From Devosia sp. (lineage in GTDB: Bacteria > Pseudomonadota > Alphaproteobacteria > Rhizobiales > Devosiaceae): a stretch of 32,842 nucleotides of DNA. A model generated the notes under the pieces. It saw only the letters and a list, made by a program, of their open reading frames with translations. It had not been told where the DNA came from and made no database searches. Position numbers and translations under genes: made by a program. How positions within the stretch are numbered: the stretch's first letter is position 1; every line of letters starts with the position of its first letter. Of the stretch, positions 7,583 through 14,921 are shown piece by piece. The stretch is taken from positions 1 to 32,842 of the forward strand of contig JAHCJW010000024.1 of the NCBI GenBank assembly GCA_026126125.1, read 5' to 3'.

Positions 7583-8787
7583 CCATGGCTCAAGCTTTTA
7601 TCTGCGACTATATCCGCACCCCCATCGGCCGTTTCGGCGGCGCGCTCTCCGCGGTTCGTCCCGACGATCTGGGCGCCATCCCGCTTGTGGCGCTGATGGC
7701 CCGCAATAGCGGCGTCGACTGGGAGGCGGTGGACGACGTCATTTTCGGCAATGCCAACCAGGCCGGCGAAGACAATCGCAATGTGGCGCGCATGAGCGCT
7801 CTGCTGGCCGGGCTGCCGGTGGGCGTCACCGGCACCACCATCAACCGGCTCTGTGGCTCGGGCATGGACGCGGTGATCGCGGCGGCGCGGGCAATCAAGG
7901 CCGGCGAAGCGGAGCTGGTGATCGCCGGCGGCACCGAATCGATGTCGCGTGCCCCCTTCGTGCTCCCCAAGGCGGAAACGGCATTTTCGCGCAATGCCGA
8001 GATCTACGACACCACCATCGGCTGGCGCTTCGTCAATGCGCGGATGAAGACGCTCCACGGCGTCGATTCCATGCCGGAAACCGGCGAGAATGTGGCGCAG
8101 GACTTTTCTGTGTCACGCGACGCGCAGGACGCGTTCGCCGTGCGCAGCCAGGAAAAGGCGGTTGCGGCGCAGCAGAGCGGACGCCTCGAGCAGGAAATCA
8201 CGCCGGTCGCCATTCCCCAGAAAAAAGGCGATCCGGTCGTCGTGAGCACCGACGAGCATCCGCGCGCCGGCACGACGATGGAGACGCTGGGCAAATTGCG
8301 AGCGCTGTTCCCCAATGGCACGGTGACGGCCGGCAATGCCTCGGGCGTCAATGACGGCGCGGCAGCACTGATCATCGCTTCGGAAGCGGCGGTCAAGAAA
8401 TATGGACTGACCCCGATTGCCCGCATTCTGGGCGGCGCGACGGCGGGGGTGCCACCGCGCATCATGGGCATGGGGCCGGCGCCCGCGACAAAGAAGCTGC
8501 TGGAGCGGCTGGAACTGAGCGCGGCGGATTTCGACGTGATCGAACTCAACGAAGCCTTTGCCAGCCAGGGCATTGCCGTGTTGCGCGAGCTGGGCATCGC
8601 CGAGGACGATCCGCGCGTCAATCCCAATGGCGGGGCCATTGCCCTGGGCCATCCGCTGGGCATGAGCGGCGCGCGCATTACCGGCACGGCGGCGCTTGAA
8701 CTGGCCCTAAGCGGAAAAAGGCGGGCGCTGGCGACCATGTGCATCGGCGTCGGGCAAGGGATCGCGGTTGGGTTGGAGCGGGCTTAG
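7579..8787 (+). CDS. pcaF: 3-oxoadipyl-CoA thiolase (acetyl-CoA acetyltransferase family)
   Basis: A 402-residue thiolase that cleaves 3-oxoadipyl-CoA to succinyl-CoA and acetyl-CoA, the last step of the beta-ketoadipate pathway. The three catalytic elements are visible: Cys92 in INRLCGSGMDAV, His358 in NGGAIALGHPLGMSGAR, and Cys388 in ATMCIGVGQGIAV. VIELNEAFASQ is the conserved NEAF motif. Its length and position directly after pcaJ support PcaF rather than a biosynthetic acetoacetyl-CoA thiolase, although the two are not separable by motif alone. The start may be ATG 7579, overlapping the pcaJ stop, or ATG 7585. Upper-pathway pca genes (pcaGH, pcaB, pcaC, pcaD) are not in the window. Confidence 0.9.
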   Translation: MTMAQAFICDYIRTPIGRFGGALSAVRPDDLGAIPLVALMARNSGVDWEAVDDVIFGNANQAGEDNRNVARMSALLAGLPVGVTGTTINRLCGSGMDAVIAAARAIKAGEAELVIAGGTESMSRAPFVLPKAETAFSRNAEIYDTTIGWRFVNARMKTLHGVDSMPETGENVAQDFSVSRDAQDAFAVRSQEKAVAAQQSGRLEQEITPVAIPQKKGDPVVVSTDEHPRAGTTMETLGKLRALFPNGTVTAGNASGVNDGAAALIIASEAAVKKYGLTPIARILGGATAGVPPRIMGMGPAPATKKLLERLELSAADFDVIELNEAFASQGIAVLRELGIAEDDPRVNPNGGAIALGHPLGMSGARITGTAALELALSGKRRALATMCIGVGQGIAVGLERA

Positions 8788-8832
8788 GATTAGAAGCGTC
8801 ACATCTGGTCTTGAGTGCAGTGCCCCTCCGGC

Positions 8833-8877
8833 ACCCCCTCCCTGCCCTCCCGTCAAGGGGGAGGGCAGGGAGGGGGT
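8833..8877. repeat. GC-rich 19-bp perfect palindrome after pcaF (dispersed intergenic element)
   Basis: ACCCCCTCCCTGCCCTCCC (8833-8851) and its exact reverse complement (8859-8877) flank a 7-base loop, 45 bases after the pcaF stop. No T-run follows, so it is not a standard terminator, although such a stem would stall polymerase or protect the 3' end. A degraded relative lies at 12487-12523, also in an intergenic gap, which points to a dispersed REP-like family. Nothing else is recognised between 8878 and the ABC-F start. Confidence 0.75.
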
Positions 8878-9019
8878 AAGGGCCGCCTTCCCTTCAGCGC
8901 ATAAGCACAGCATTGCCGAGCAGAGGTCCACCGCAAGGCTGCTGCGCACCCCCTGCCCTTGCGCCGGAGGGCGAGGAATGCTTTAGGGGCGCGTCCTCTC
9001 GCAAAAAGTGTTTCCGCCC

Positions 9020-10642
9020 ATGATCCGCCTTGAAAATATCGGCAAGCAAAACGGCAAGCAGATCGTGTTCATCGACGCCTCGGCCGCCCTGCAGAAGGGC
9101 GAGAAGGTTGGGCTGGTCGGACCCAATGGCGCGGGCAAATCCACCCTGTTTCGCATGATCGCCGGCGAGGAGCAGCCCGACGAGGGGCAGGTTTCGGTCG
9201 ACCGCGGCGTCACCATCGGCTATTTCGACCAAGATGTGGGGGAAATGGCGGGGCGCCCGGCCGTGGTCGAGGTGATGGAAGGCGTCGGCCCCATGGCCGC
9301 GCTGACCGCCGAAATGGCCGAACTCGAAGCCGCCATGGCTGACCCTGATCGCGCCGACGAGATGGACACCATTATCGAACGCTATGGCGATGTGCAGGCG
9401 CAGTTCCAGGAACTGGACGGCTATGCGCTCGATGCGCGGGCCCGCGAAGTGCTGCACGGGCTGGGCTTTTCCCAGGAGATGATGAGCGGGGATGTCGGAG
9501 CACTGTCGGGCGGCTGGAAAATGCGGGTGGCGCTGGCCAAGATCCTTTTGAAGCGGCCGGACGTGCTGCTGCTCGACGAACCGAGCAACCATCTCGACAT
9601 CGAAAGCCTGATCTGGCTCGAGGCCTTTCTCAAGTCCTATGACGGGGCGCTGTTGATGACCTCGCACGACCGCGCCTTCATGGACCGCATCGTCAACAAG
9701 ATCATCGAGATCGATGCCGGCACGCTGACTGCCTATTCAGGCGATTATGAATTTTACCAGCAGCAGCGGGCGCTGGCCGACAAGAACCAGCAGGCTCAGT
9801 TCGAGCGGCAGCAGGCGATGCTGGCCAAGGAAATCGCCTTTATCGAGCGCTTCAAGGCCCGCGCCAGCCACGCCGCGCAAGTGCAGAGCCGGGTCAAGAA
9901 GCTCGACAAGATCGATAAGGTCGAAATGCCCAAGCGGCGGCAGACCGTGGCGTTCGAATTCCGCCCTGCCCCGCGCTCTGGCGAGGATGTGGCGATCCTC
10001 AAGAATGTCCACAAGCGCTATGGAGCCAAGACCATCTATGACGGGCTCGATTTCCATGTGCGCCGCCAGGAGCGGTGGTGCATCATGGGCGTCAACGGCG
10101 CCGGCAAATCGACACTTTTGAAGCTGATCGCCGGCGGCGCCGAGGCCGACCAGGGCAGCATCAATATCGGGCCGAGCGTCAAGATGGGGTATTTTGCCCA
10201 GCACGCCATGGACCTGCTCGAAGGCGACCGCACCATTTTTCAGACGCTGGAAGACAATTTTCCGCAGGCGGGACAGGCGCCCTTGCGGGCGCTCGCGGGG
10301 TGTTTCGGCTTTTCGGGCGACGATATCGAAAAGAAATGCCGGGTGCTCTCGGGCGGAGAAAAGGCGCGGCTGGTAATGGCTATCCTGTTGTTCGACCCGC
10401 CCAATTTCCTGGTGCTGGACGAGCCGACCAACCATCTCGACATCGCCACCAAGCAAATGCTGATCGAGGCACTTCAGGACTATGCGGGCACCATGCTGTT
10501 CGTCTCGCACGACCGCCATTTCCTGGCGGCGCTGTCCAACCGGGTGCTCGAGCTGACGCCGGACGGGGTGCACGCCTATGGCGGCGGTTATACGGAATAT
10601 GTGCAATCGACGGGGCAGGAAGCACCCGGCCTCAGAACCTGA
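9020..10642 (+). CDS. ABC-F family ATPase (ribosome-associated, duplicated ABC domains)
   Basis: A 540-residue soluble protein with two ABC domains and no membrane segment. Domain 1 has Walker A GPNGAGKSTLF, signature LSGGWKMRVALA and Walker B LLLDEPSNHLD. Domain 2 has GVNGAGKSTLLK, LSGGEKARLVMA and LVLDEPTNHLDIAT. Between them lies a charged, helical linker (about residues 235-315; YEFYQQQRALADKNQQAQFE then AAQVQSRVKKLDKIDK) of the ABC-F interdomain type, which reaches the ribosomal P/E site in characterised members. The overall pattern is closest to the Uup/YheS-like group. ATG 9020 is chosen because homologues begin MIRLENI; a GTG at 9008 would add four residues. No strong Shine-Dalgarno is visible. 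A resistance role is not indicated. Confidence 0.9.
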   Translation: MIRLENIGKQNGKQIVFIDASAALQKGEKVGLVGPNGAGKSTLFRMIAGEEQPDEGQVSVDRGVTIGYFDQDVGEMAGRPAVVEVMEGVGPMAALTAEMAELEAAMADPDRADEMDTIIERYGDVQAQFQELDGYALDARAREVLHGLGFSQEMMSGDVGALSGGWKMRVALAKILLKRPDVLLLDEPSNHLDIESLIWLEAFLKSYDGALLMTSHDRAFMDRIVNKIIEIDAGTLTAYSGDYEFYQQQRALADKNQQAQFERQQAMLAKEIAFIERFKARASHAAQVQSRVKKLDKIDKVEMPKRRQTVAFEFRPAPRSGEDVAILKNVHKRYGAKTIYDGLDFHVRRQERWCIMGVNGAGKSTLLKLIAGGAEADQGSINIGPSVKMGYFAQHAMDLLEGDRTIFQTLEDNFPQAGQAPLRALAGCFGFSGDDIEKKCRVLSGGEKARLVMAILLFDPPNFLVLDEPTNHLDIATKQMLIEALQDYAGTMLFVSHDRHFLAALSNRVLELTPDGVHAYGGGYTEYVQSTGQEAPGLRT

Positions 10643-10704
10643 GCCGGGGAATTTTGGGGCGAGGGAGCGATCAGGCCGATCATTTCCGCGAGCCGTGCCC
10701 CTTA

Positions 10705-10983
10705 TCAGCCTTCGATGTCGTGAACTTCGACGCGCAGGGCTTCGCTCGCCAGGAGGTGGGAGAGGATCGACTGTTCGTCGCTGGGGGTGAGCAGCACACA
10801 CAGGGTCTTGCCGTTGCCCTTGTTCCGGACCAGGGCCGGCACCTGCGCCGACCAGCTCTCATCGACCTCGAAACGCGCCTCGGCGATGGCGAGCGGCCCC
10901 AGACCATTGCGCACCAAGGCCTGTGTTGCCGGATCGGCAAAATAGGCAACGGCGATGCGGAAGCGGACCATCATCATTGTCAT
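10705..10983 (-). CDS. Conserved-looking small protein of unknown function, downstream of the Crp/Fnr gene
   Basis: A 92-residue soluble protein beginning MTMMMVRFRIAVAYFADPAT. It has one cysteine, no membrane segment and no motif I recognise; predicted alternating strands and helices suggest a small alpha/beta fold. It starts one base after the stop codon of the Crp/Fnr regulator gene on the same strand, so the two are almost certainly co-transcribed. By position it may act in the same nitrogen-oxide or low-oxygen response. Several ATG codons in a row make the exact start uncertain by up to four residues. Confidence 0.65.
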   Translation of the reverse strand: MTMMMVRFRIAVAYFADPATQALVRNGLGPLAIAEARFEVDESWSAQVPALVRNKGNGKTLCVLLTPSDEQSILSHLLASEALRVEVHDIEG

Positions 10984-10984
10984 C

Positions 10985-11698
10985 TTAGTGCAGGGCGTCT
11001 TCGCACTCGGCCAGCATCTCCAGCCGCGCCAGATCGCGGATGATGAAGCTGCCGCGATTGGGGAAGTCGATGATTTCGCGGACGCGCAACTTGGTCATGT
11101 TGCGGCTGACCGTCTCGATGGTGAGGCCCAGGTGATCGGCAATGTCGGCCCGGCACATGGGCAGATAGACTTTTTGATCGTTGCCGAGTTTGCCGGTGCG
11201 CTGGGCCAGCAAGAGGAGAAAGCCGGCGATGCGTTCGATGGCAGCCTTCCGGCACAGAAGGATCGAAAGATCCTGCATGGTGGCGATTTCGCCAGCGGCC
11301 ATGGCCAGGAGCCGCTCGCCCAGCTCGGGGCGGTCGCGCATGGTGCTGAGCAGATCGCCACGCGAAAAGATGCGCACGCGGCCCGGGGTCAGCGCATAGC
11401 AATCGAAACGATAGGTTTCGCCATGGCCGAAGCCGATGATATCGCCCGGATAGGCGAAGGCGACGACCTGGCGGCGGCCGTCGGGGAAGACCTTGACGGC
11501 GCGGAACACACCGCTGAGAACTTCGTAGAACTTGTCGGCGCTGTCACCCTCGTGAAACAGAAAGGTCGTGGCACCGATGACCTTGTTGGCCGGCGCGGCG
11601 GCGCCGAGGCCGACCGTTGCGAGAGTGCCCAGCGGGGCGACAGTTTCGAGATACATGGGACGGGTTCCGGTCTGCTTGCTGCAAAGCGAATTGACCAT
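10985..11698 (-). CDS. Crp/Fnr-family regulator lacking iron-sulfur cysteines (NnrR/Dnr or FixK-like)
   Basis: A 237-residue regulator. The cyclic-nucleotide-binding-like beta barrel (about residues 30-140) includes FLFHEGDSADKFYEVLSGVF and GRRQVVAFAYPGDIIGFG. The C-terminal winged helix has CRADIADHLGLTIETVSRNM, whose ETVSR recognition helix is the type that reads TTGA half-sites in Fnr/FixK/Dnr proteins. The N-terminal cysteine cluster of Fnr is absent, so it is not a [4Fe-4S] oxygen sensor. In this setting a nitric-oxide-responsive NnrR/Dnr or a FixK-like role is most likely. Candidate targets are the sites at 14777-14792 and 17058-17071. The ATG at 11653 (MYLETV) is an alternative start. 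It is divergent from the response regulator gene across 56 bases. Confidence 0.85.
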   Translation of the reverse strand: MVNSLCSKQTGTRPMYLETVAPLGTLATVGLGAAAPANKVIGATTFLFHEGDSADKFYEVLSGVFRAVKVFPDGRRQVVAFAYPGDIIGFGHGETYRFDCYALTPGRVRIFSRGDLLSTMRDRPELGERLLAMAAGEIATMQDLSILLCRKAAIERIAGFLLLLAQRTGKLGNDQKVYLPMCRADIADHLGLTIETVSRNMTKLRVREIIDFPNRGSFIIRDLARLEMLAECEDALH

Positions 11699-11725
11699 GG
11701 CGACGTAATCGGCCTATCCGAGGAA

Positions 11726-11741
11726 TGTAACCGATTGTAAC
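11726..11741. promoter_or_regulatory. Direct repeat TGTAAC-N4-TGTAAC (candidate OmpR-type response-regulator site)
   Basis: TGTAAC at 11726-11731 and again at 11736-11741, spaced by 10 bp from start to start. Two same-face direct half-sites are how OmpR/PhoB-type winged-helix regulators usually bind (family knowledge). The repeat lies between the Crp/Fnr gene and the OmpR-type regulator gene, 13 bases before the latter's start, which suggests autoregulation and control of the divergent gene. Confidence 0.5.
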
Positions 11742-11754
11742 GGCAAGGGTCGGC

Positions 11755-12468
11755 GTGAGGGTGAACGAGACACATCAGCATATTCTGGTCGTGGACGACG
11801 ATATCCAGATCCGGCGCCTGTTGCGCCGGTGCCTCGAAGATGAGGGGTTTCGCGTCAGTGAAGCGTCGGGGCCGGCCGAGGTCGAGGCGGCGATGCGCGG
11901 CGCGGTGGACCTGATGACGCTCGATCTCAATCTGGGCGGCAGCGATGGCCTCGCCATCGCCCGCAATGTGCGGCGGGTGTCCAACGTGCCGATCATCATG
12001 ATCACCGGCAAAAGCGACACGATCGACCGCATTGTCGGGCTCGAAATCGGCGCCGACGACTATATCGCCAAGCCCTTTCACCTGCGCGAGGTGCTGGCGC
12101 GCATCCGTACCGTGCTGCGCCGCAGCGCCGAAGTGGCGTCGGTCAAGGGCGGCGTCATCCGCTTCGACGGACATGAGCTCGATCCGGCGCGCCGGACCCT
12201 GATTGGACCGAACGGCGCCGACATCACCCTGACCACCGGCGAGTTCGACCTGCTGCTGCTGTTTGCCCGCCACGCTCACAAGGTTTTGAGCCGCGACCAG
12301 ATCATGGATGGGCTCAAGGGCCATGACTGGGCGCCCAATGACCGCAGTATCGACAACCAGGTAGCCCGGTTGCGCAAGCTGATCGAGGCCGACACCAGCA
12401 GCCCGAGGCTGATCAAGACGGTGCGGGGAGCAGGATATAGTTTCACCCCCGGGACGATCGAGGGCTGA
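11755..12468 (+). CDS. OmpR-family response regulator
   Basis: A 237-residue two-domain regulator. The receiver domain (about 7-120) has the acidic pair in ILVVDDD, the phospho-accepting Asp in LMTLDLNLGGSDG, the conserved Thr region IIMITGKSD and the Lys in DDYIAKPF. The C-terminal OmpR/PhoB winged helix (about 137-232) shows TLTTGEFDLLLLFARHAHKV and SIDNQVARLRKLIE, ending KTVRGAGYSF. The start GTG 11755 follows AAGGG; a GTG at 11761 is an alternative. No classical membrane kinase is adjacent. The nearest kinase is the convergent FixL-like protein at 12831-14102, which may or may not be its partner. Probable autoregulation is discussed under the repeat at 11726-11741. Confidence 0.93.
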   Translation: MRVNETHQHILVVDDDIQIRRLLRRCLEDEGFRVSEASGPAEVEAAMRGAVDLMTLDLNLGGSDGLAIARNVRRVSNVPIIMITGKSDTIDRIVGLEIGADDYIAKPFHLREVLARIRTVLRRSAEVASVKGGVIRFDGHELDPARRTLIGPNGADITLTTGEFDLLLLFARHAHKVLSRDQIMDGLKGHDWAPNDRSIDNQVARLRKLIEADTSSPRLIKTVRGAGYSFTPGTIEG

Positions 12469-12486
12469 GGGCGCTTTGTTTCGTCC

Positions 12487-12523
12487 CCTTCCTGCCCTCC
12501 CTTCAATGGAGAGGTCAGAAAGG
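12487..12523. repeat. Degraded copy of the GC-rich intergenic palindrome
   Basis: CCTTCCTGCCCTCC (12487-12500) resembles the left arm of the palindrome at 8833-8877. GGAGAGGTCAGAAAGG (12508-12523) is an imperfect version of the right arm. It sits in the 71-base gap between the convergent response regulator and kinase genes, where it could reduce transcription from both sides. Confidence 0.5.
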
Positions 12524-12539
12524 CGCGTTTAAAAAGAAA

Positions 12540-12830
12540 TCAGGCCTTGCCTTCCAGGGCTTCGGCGATGGCGGCGGCGAGATCGGCTTGTCGATAGGGC
12601 TTGCGCAGAACCTTGAGGTGGGCGACGGCGTCGGCGTCGCGGCGCGCCAGCTCATCGGCATAGCCCGAGGTGAGCAGCACCGGCAATTGCGGGTAGTGCA
12701 CGGCAAGGCGACGGGCCAGTTCGTAGCCGGAGATGCCGGGCATCACCAGATCGGAAAAGACCAGGTCGGGCTTGGCGCCACTTTGGAGCAGTTGCAGCGC
12801 TTCGGCCGCATCGGCCGCGATCAGCGTGAC
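12540..12830 (-). pseudogene. Severed receiver domain of the FixL-like hybrid kinase (after an in-frame amber codon)
   Basis: This 96-residue stretch continues the kinase frame directly after the TAG at 12831-12833. It holds most of a receiver domain: DLVFSDLVMPGISGYELARR with the phospho-accepting Asp, VLLTSGYAD with the switch Thr/Ser region, and LRKPY with the conserved Lys. The acidic pocket that completes the domain (VVEDDSRVRK) lies before the stop codon. The TAG falls where homologous hybrid kinases usually have a Tyr (DLG-Y-xVT), so one base change from TAC or TAT explains it. There is no frameshift. No good start lies in the fragment except ATGCCCGGC inside the domain, so it is probably not expressed separately unless the stop is read through. 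Confidence 0.8.
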
Positions 12831-14102
12831 CTAGCCGAGATCTTCAAGACGGTTGACGGTGAGCTTGCGCACCCGCGAATCATCCTCGACAACGAGGACC
12901 ACGGCGCCGCTGCGGCTGCCCGCGCTCTCGCTCGGAAGGTCCGCGCCGGGGACGCCGAGCGCGCCATCGCGCGGCAGATAGATGTTGAACGTGGTGCCCA
13001 ACCCCAACTCGCTATAGACCGTGGCGTGGCCGCCCGACTGCTTGGCGAAGCCATAGATCATCGACAGGCCCAGCCCGGTTCCGCGTCCCTTTTCCTTGGT
13101 GGTGAAAAACGGCTCGAAGACGCGCTCGCGCACCTCGGGCAGCATGCCCACGCCGGTATCGAGCACTGAAAGCCGAACATAATCGCCCGGCGCCAGACCG
13201 TCGAGTTCGTCGGACATGGCCGCATCGACGCCGATATTGGCCGTCTCGATCATCAAACGCCCACCATCGGGCATGGCGTCGCGGGCATTGAGCGCCAGAT
13301 TGACGATGGCGCTCTCCACCTGGGAGGGGTCGACGCGCGTGCTCCAGAGGCGCGGCGTCAGCGCGCTAGACAGCGCGATGGTCGAGCCCAGCGTGCGATG
13401 CAGAAGATCGGTCAGGCCGAGCACGAAATCGTTGAGATTGACCACTTCCGGTTCGAGATGGGATTTGCGGGCGAAGGCGAGCAGGCGCGCCGTCAGACGC
13501 GCGCCCAGATCGGCCGCCTCGAGCACTTCGCGCGCCAGTTCGTGCTGCAAGGCCGTAGTCAGGCGGCCTTCGAGCATTTCCATATTGCCGATGATCACGG
13601 TGAGCAGATTGTTGAAATCATGCGCGATGCCACCGGTGAGCTGGCCCATGGCCTCCATTTTCTGCGCCTGGCGCAGGGCATGTTCGGTGGCCTTCTGAAC
13701 CGAAAGATCGCGGATGATGCCGGTGAAATGCACCTTGCCATCGGCCTCGAACTCGCTGACCGCCAGATGCATGGGGAACTGCGTGCCGTCGCTGCGCCGC
13801 CCCGTCACCTCACGGCCGATGCCGATGATGCGCCGCGTGCCGGTGCTGCGATAGCTGGCGATATAGCCGTCATGGGCCGAGTGATAGGGCTCGGGCATGA
13901 GGAATTTGACATTGCGCCCGATGAATTCGCTCTCGGCATAGCCGAACAGGCGCGCGGCGGCAGGATTGACCGTGGTGATGATGGCATCGCCATCGATGGT
14001 GATGATGGCATCGACGGCGAATTCGAGCATTGCCTGCAATTTGCGGGCCTGGCCGAGAAGCGCGATCTGATCCTGCGATATATCTGGCGGCAATTCGGTC
14101 AC
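12831..14102 (-). CDS. FixL-like heme-PAS histidine kinase, receiver domain truncated by an amber codon
   Basis: 423 residues, soluble. The PAS domain (about 20-135) closely matches the oxygen-sensing heme PAS of FixL: RNVKFLMPEPYHSAHDGYI places the expected proximal heme ligand at His77, and RRIIGIGREVTGRRSDGT places the distal arginine at Arg97. The kinase core has His161 in LTGGIAHDFNNLL, the N-box NLALNARDAMPDGG, and the ATP lid DTGVGMLPE, FEPFFTTKEKGRGTGLGLSM and GLGTTFNIYLPR. It then enters a receiver domain (VVLVVEDDSRVRKL) and stops at TAG 12831-12833; the rest of that domain lies beyond, in frame. The kinase part is intact and should still sense O2 or NO. The start GTG 14102 has no clear ribosome site. 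The oxygen-sensor reading rests on residue conservation. Confidence 0.85.
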   Translation of the reverse strand: MTELPPDISQDQIALLGQARKLQAMLEFAVDAIITIDGDAIITTVNPAAARLFGYAESEFIGRNVKFLMPEPYHSAHDGYIASYRSTGTRRIIGIGREVTGRRSDGTQFPMHLAVSEFEADGKVHFTGIIRDLSVQKATEHALRQAQKMEAMGQLTGGIAHDFNNLLTVIIGNMEMLEGRLTTALQHELAREVLEAADLGARLTARLLAFARKSHLEPEVVNLNDFVLGLTDLLHRTLGSTIALSSALTPRLWSTRVDPSQVESAIVNLALNARDAMPDGGRLMIETANIGVDAAMSDELDGLAPGDYVRLSVLDTGVGMLPEVRERVFEPFFTTKEKGRGTGLGLSMIYGFAKQSGGHATVYSELGLGTTFNIYLPRDGALGVPGADLPSESAGSRSGAVVLVVEDDSRVRKLTVNRLEDLG

Positions 14103-14178
14103 GGGTCTGGGGCTGCGTCGGGGCGATGGATAACCCTAACCCGGTCCCGCAATAAAAAGCCAGAGCGCCGCCTTCGCT

Positions 14179-14213
14179 AAAAAAAAGTGCCCCCTCCCAT
14201 AATAGGAGGGGGC
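14179..14213 (-). terminator. Rho-independent terminator of the pseudoazurin gene
   Basis: Read on the minus strand: a perfect 9-bp stem GCCCCCTCC / GGAGGGGGC (14213-14189) with a 7-base loop, two further bases, and a run of eight T (14186-14179). It begins 47 bases after the pseudoazurin stop codon. Confidence 0.92.
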
Positions 14214-14259
14214 CCAGTAGCCAGTGCTCAAGGGCAGCGACGAGCGCCGGCAGGAGTTC

Positions 14260-14706
14260 TCAGAGACCGACGGCAGCGTAGATGTCGGCGAAGCGTTCCT
14301 CGACCTTCTTGGGCACCTTGACGGCCCGGACAGCATCGAGATTGGCGTTATCGGCGCCGACGAAGATCATCCCCGCCATGCCCATGGCGAAATGCGGCGT
14401 GCACTTGATGCCGTAGACGCCCGGCACGTCGAAAGTGACGGTGAAGGTCTCGTTGATCTTGCTCTTGAAGGCCGCGGCACCCTCGGGAATCATGTCCTTG
14501 ATGGTTTCGACATTGTGGCTTTTATCGGTGGGCAGGAACGTCACCGTGTCGCCGGGCTCGATCTGCAGATAGGCCGGCTCGAACACCATGGCACCAGCGG
14601 CGCCCTTATTGAGCATTTGCACTTCATGGTCCGCAGCGAATGCCGGCATCGCCGCAAAAGCGGCCACGGCAGCGGCGGCGACAAATAGTGGGGCGAAACG
14701 GGGCAT
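14260..14706 (-). CDS. Pseudoazurin (periplasmic blue copper protein)
   Basis: 148 residues with a Sec signal peptide ([18 protein letters not shown], cut near residue 24-25). The mature part is a cupredoxin with the full type 1 copper site: His64 (KSHNVE), Cys102 and His105 (GIKCTPH), and Met110. The spacing (38 residues from His to Cys, then x2 and x4) equals that of characterised pseudoazurins. Pseudoazurin passes electrons to copper nitrite reductase in the periplasm, and nirK lies divergently next door. ATG 14706 is chosen because AAGGAGA precedes it; an upstream ATG at 14733 would add nine residues before the signal peptide. A Fnr/NnrR-type site in the shared intergenic region should drive it under low oxygen and nitrogen oxides. 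Confidence 0.95.
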   Translation of the reverse strand: MPRFAPLFVAAAAVAAFAAMPAFAADHEVQMLNKGAAGAMVFEPAYLQIEPGDTVTFLPTDKSHNVETIKDMIPEGAAAFKSKINETFTVTFDVPGVYGIKCTPHFAMGMAGMIFVGADNANLDAVRAVKVPKKVEERFADIYAAVGL

Positions 14707-14776
14707 CGGGGTTCTCCTTGATTGCTGGGTCATCGGACCCTTCGCGATGCTTCTAGACCGCCCCCTGCCCAGCGTC

Positions 14777-14792
14777 TTTGACGCAGGTCAAA
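14777..14792. promoter_or_regulatory. Fnr/NnrR/FixK-type box between pseudoazurin and nirK
   Basis: TTTGAC-GCAG-GTCAAA is a perfect palindrome of the TTGAC-N4-GTCAA form bound by Fnr/Dnr/FixK regulators. Its centre is about 78 bases from the pseudoazurin start and 137 bases from the nirK start. One central site can serve both divergent promoters. The Crp/Fnr protein at 10985-11698, with an ETVSR recognition helix, is the likely ligand. Confidence 0.82.
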
Positions 14793-14921
14793 TATTCGCC
14801 CATTGGCTCAACGTCGCAAAAATGGACCGATATTTGCGTGAGAACAATGAAATGATGTTGGACAAGGAATAGGGTCTCCATCGAAGGCGCAAGAAAGAAG
14901 CGCCAGATCACGGAGAGTATA

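Noticed and set aside
10619..10643. Hairpin at the end of the ABC-F gene (CCCGGCCTCAG / CTGAGCCGGG)
   Set aside because: It has a bulge, overlaps the coding end and lacks a T-run; a terminator call is not supported.
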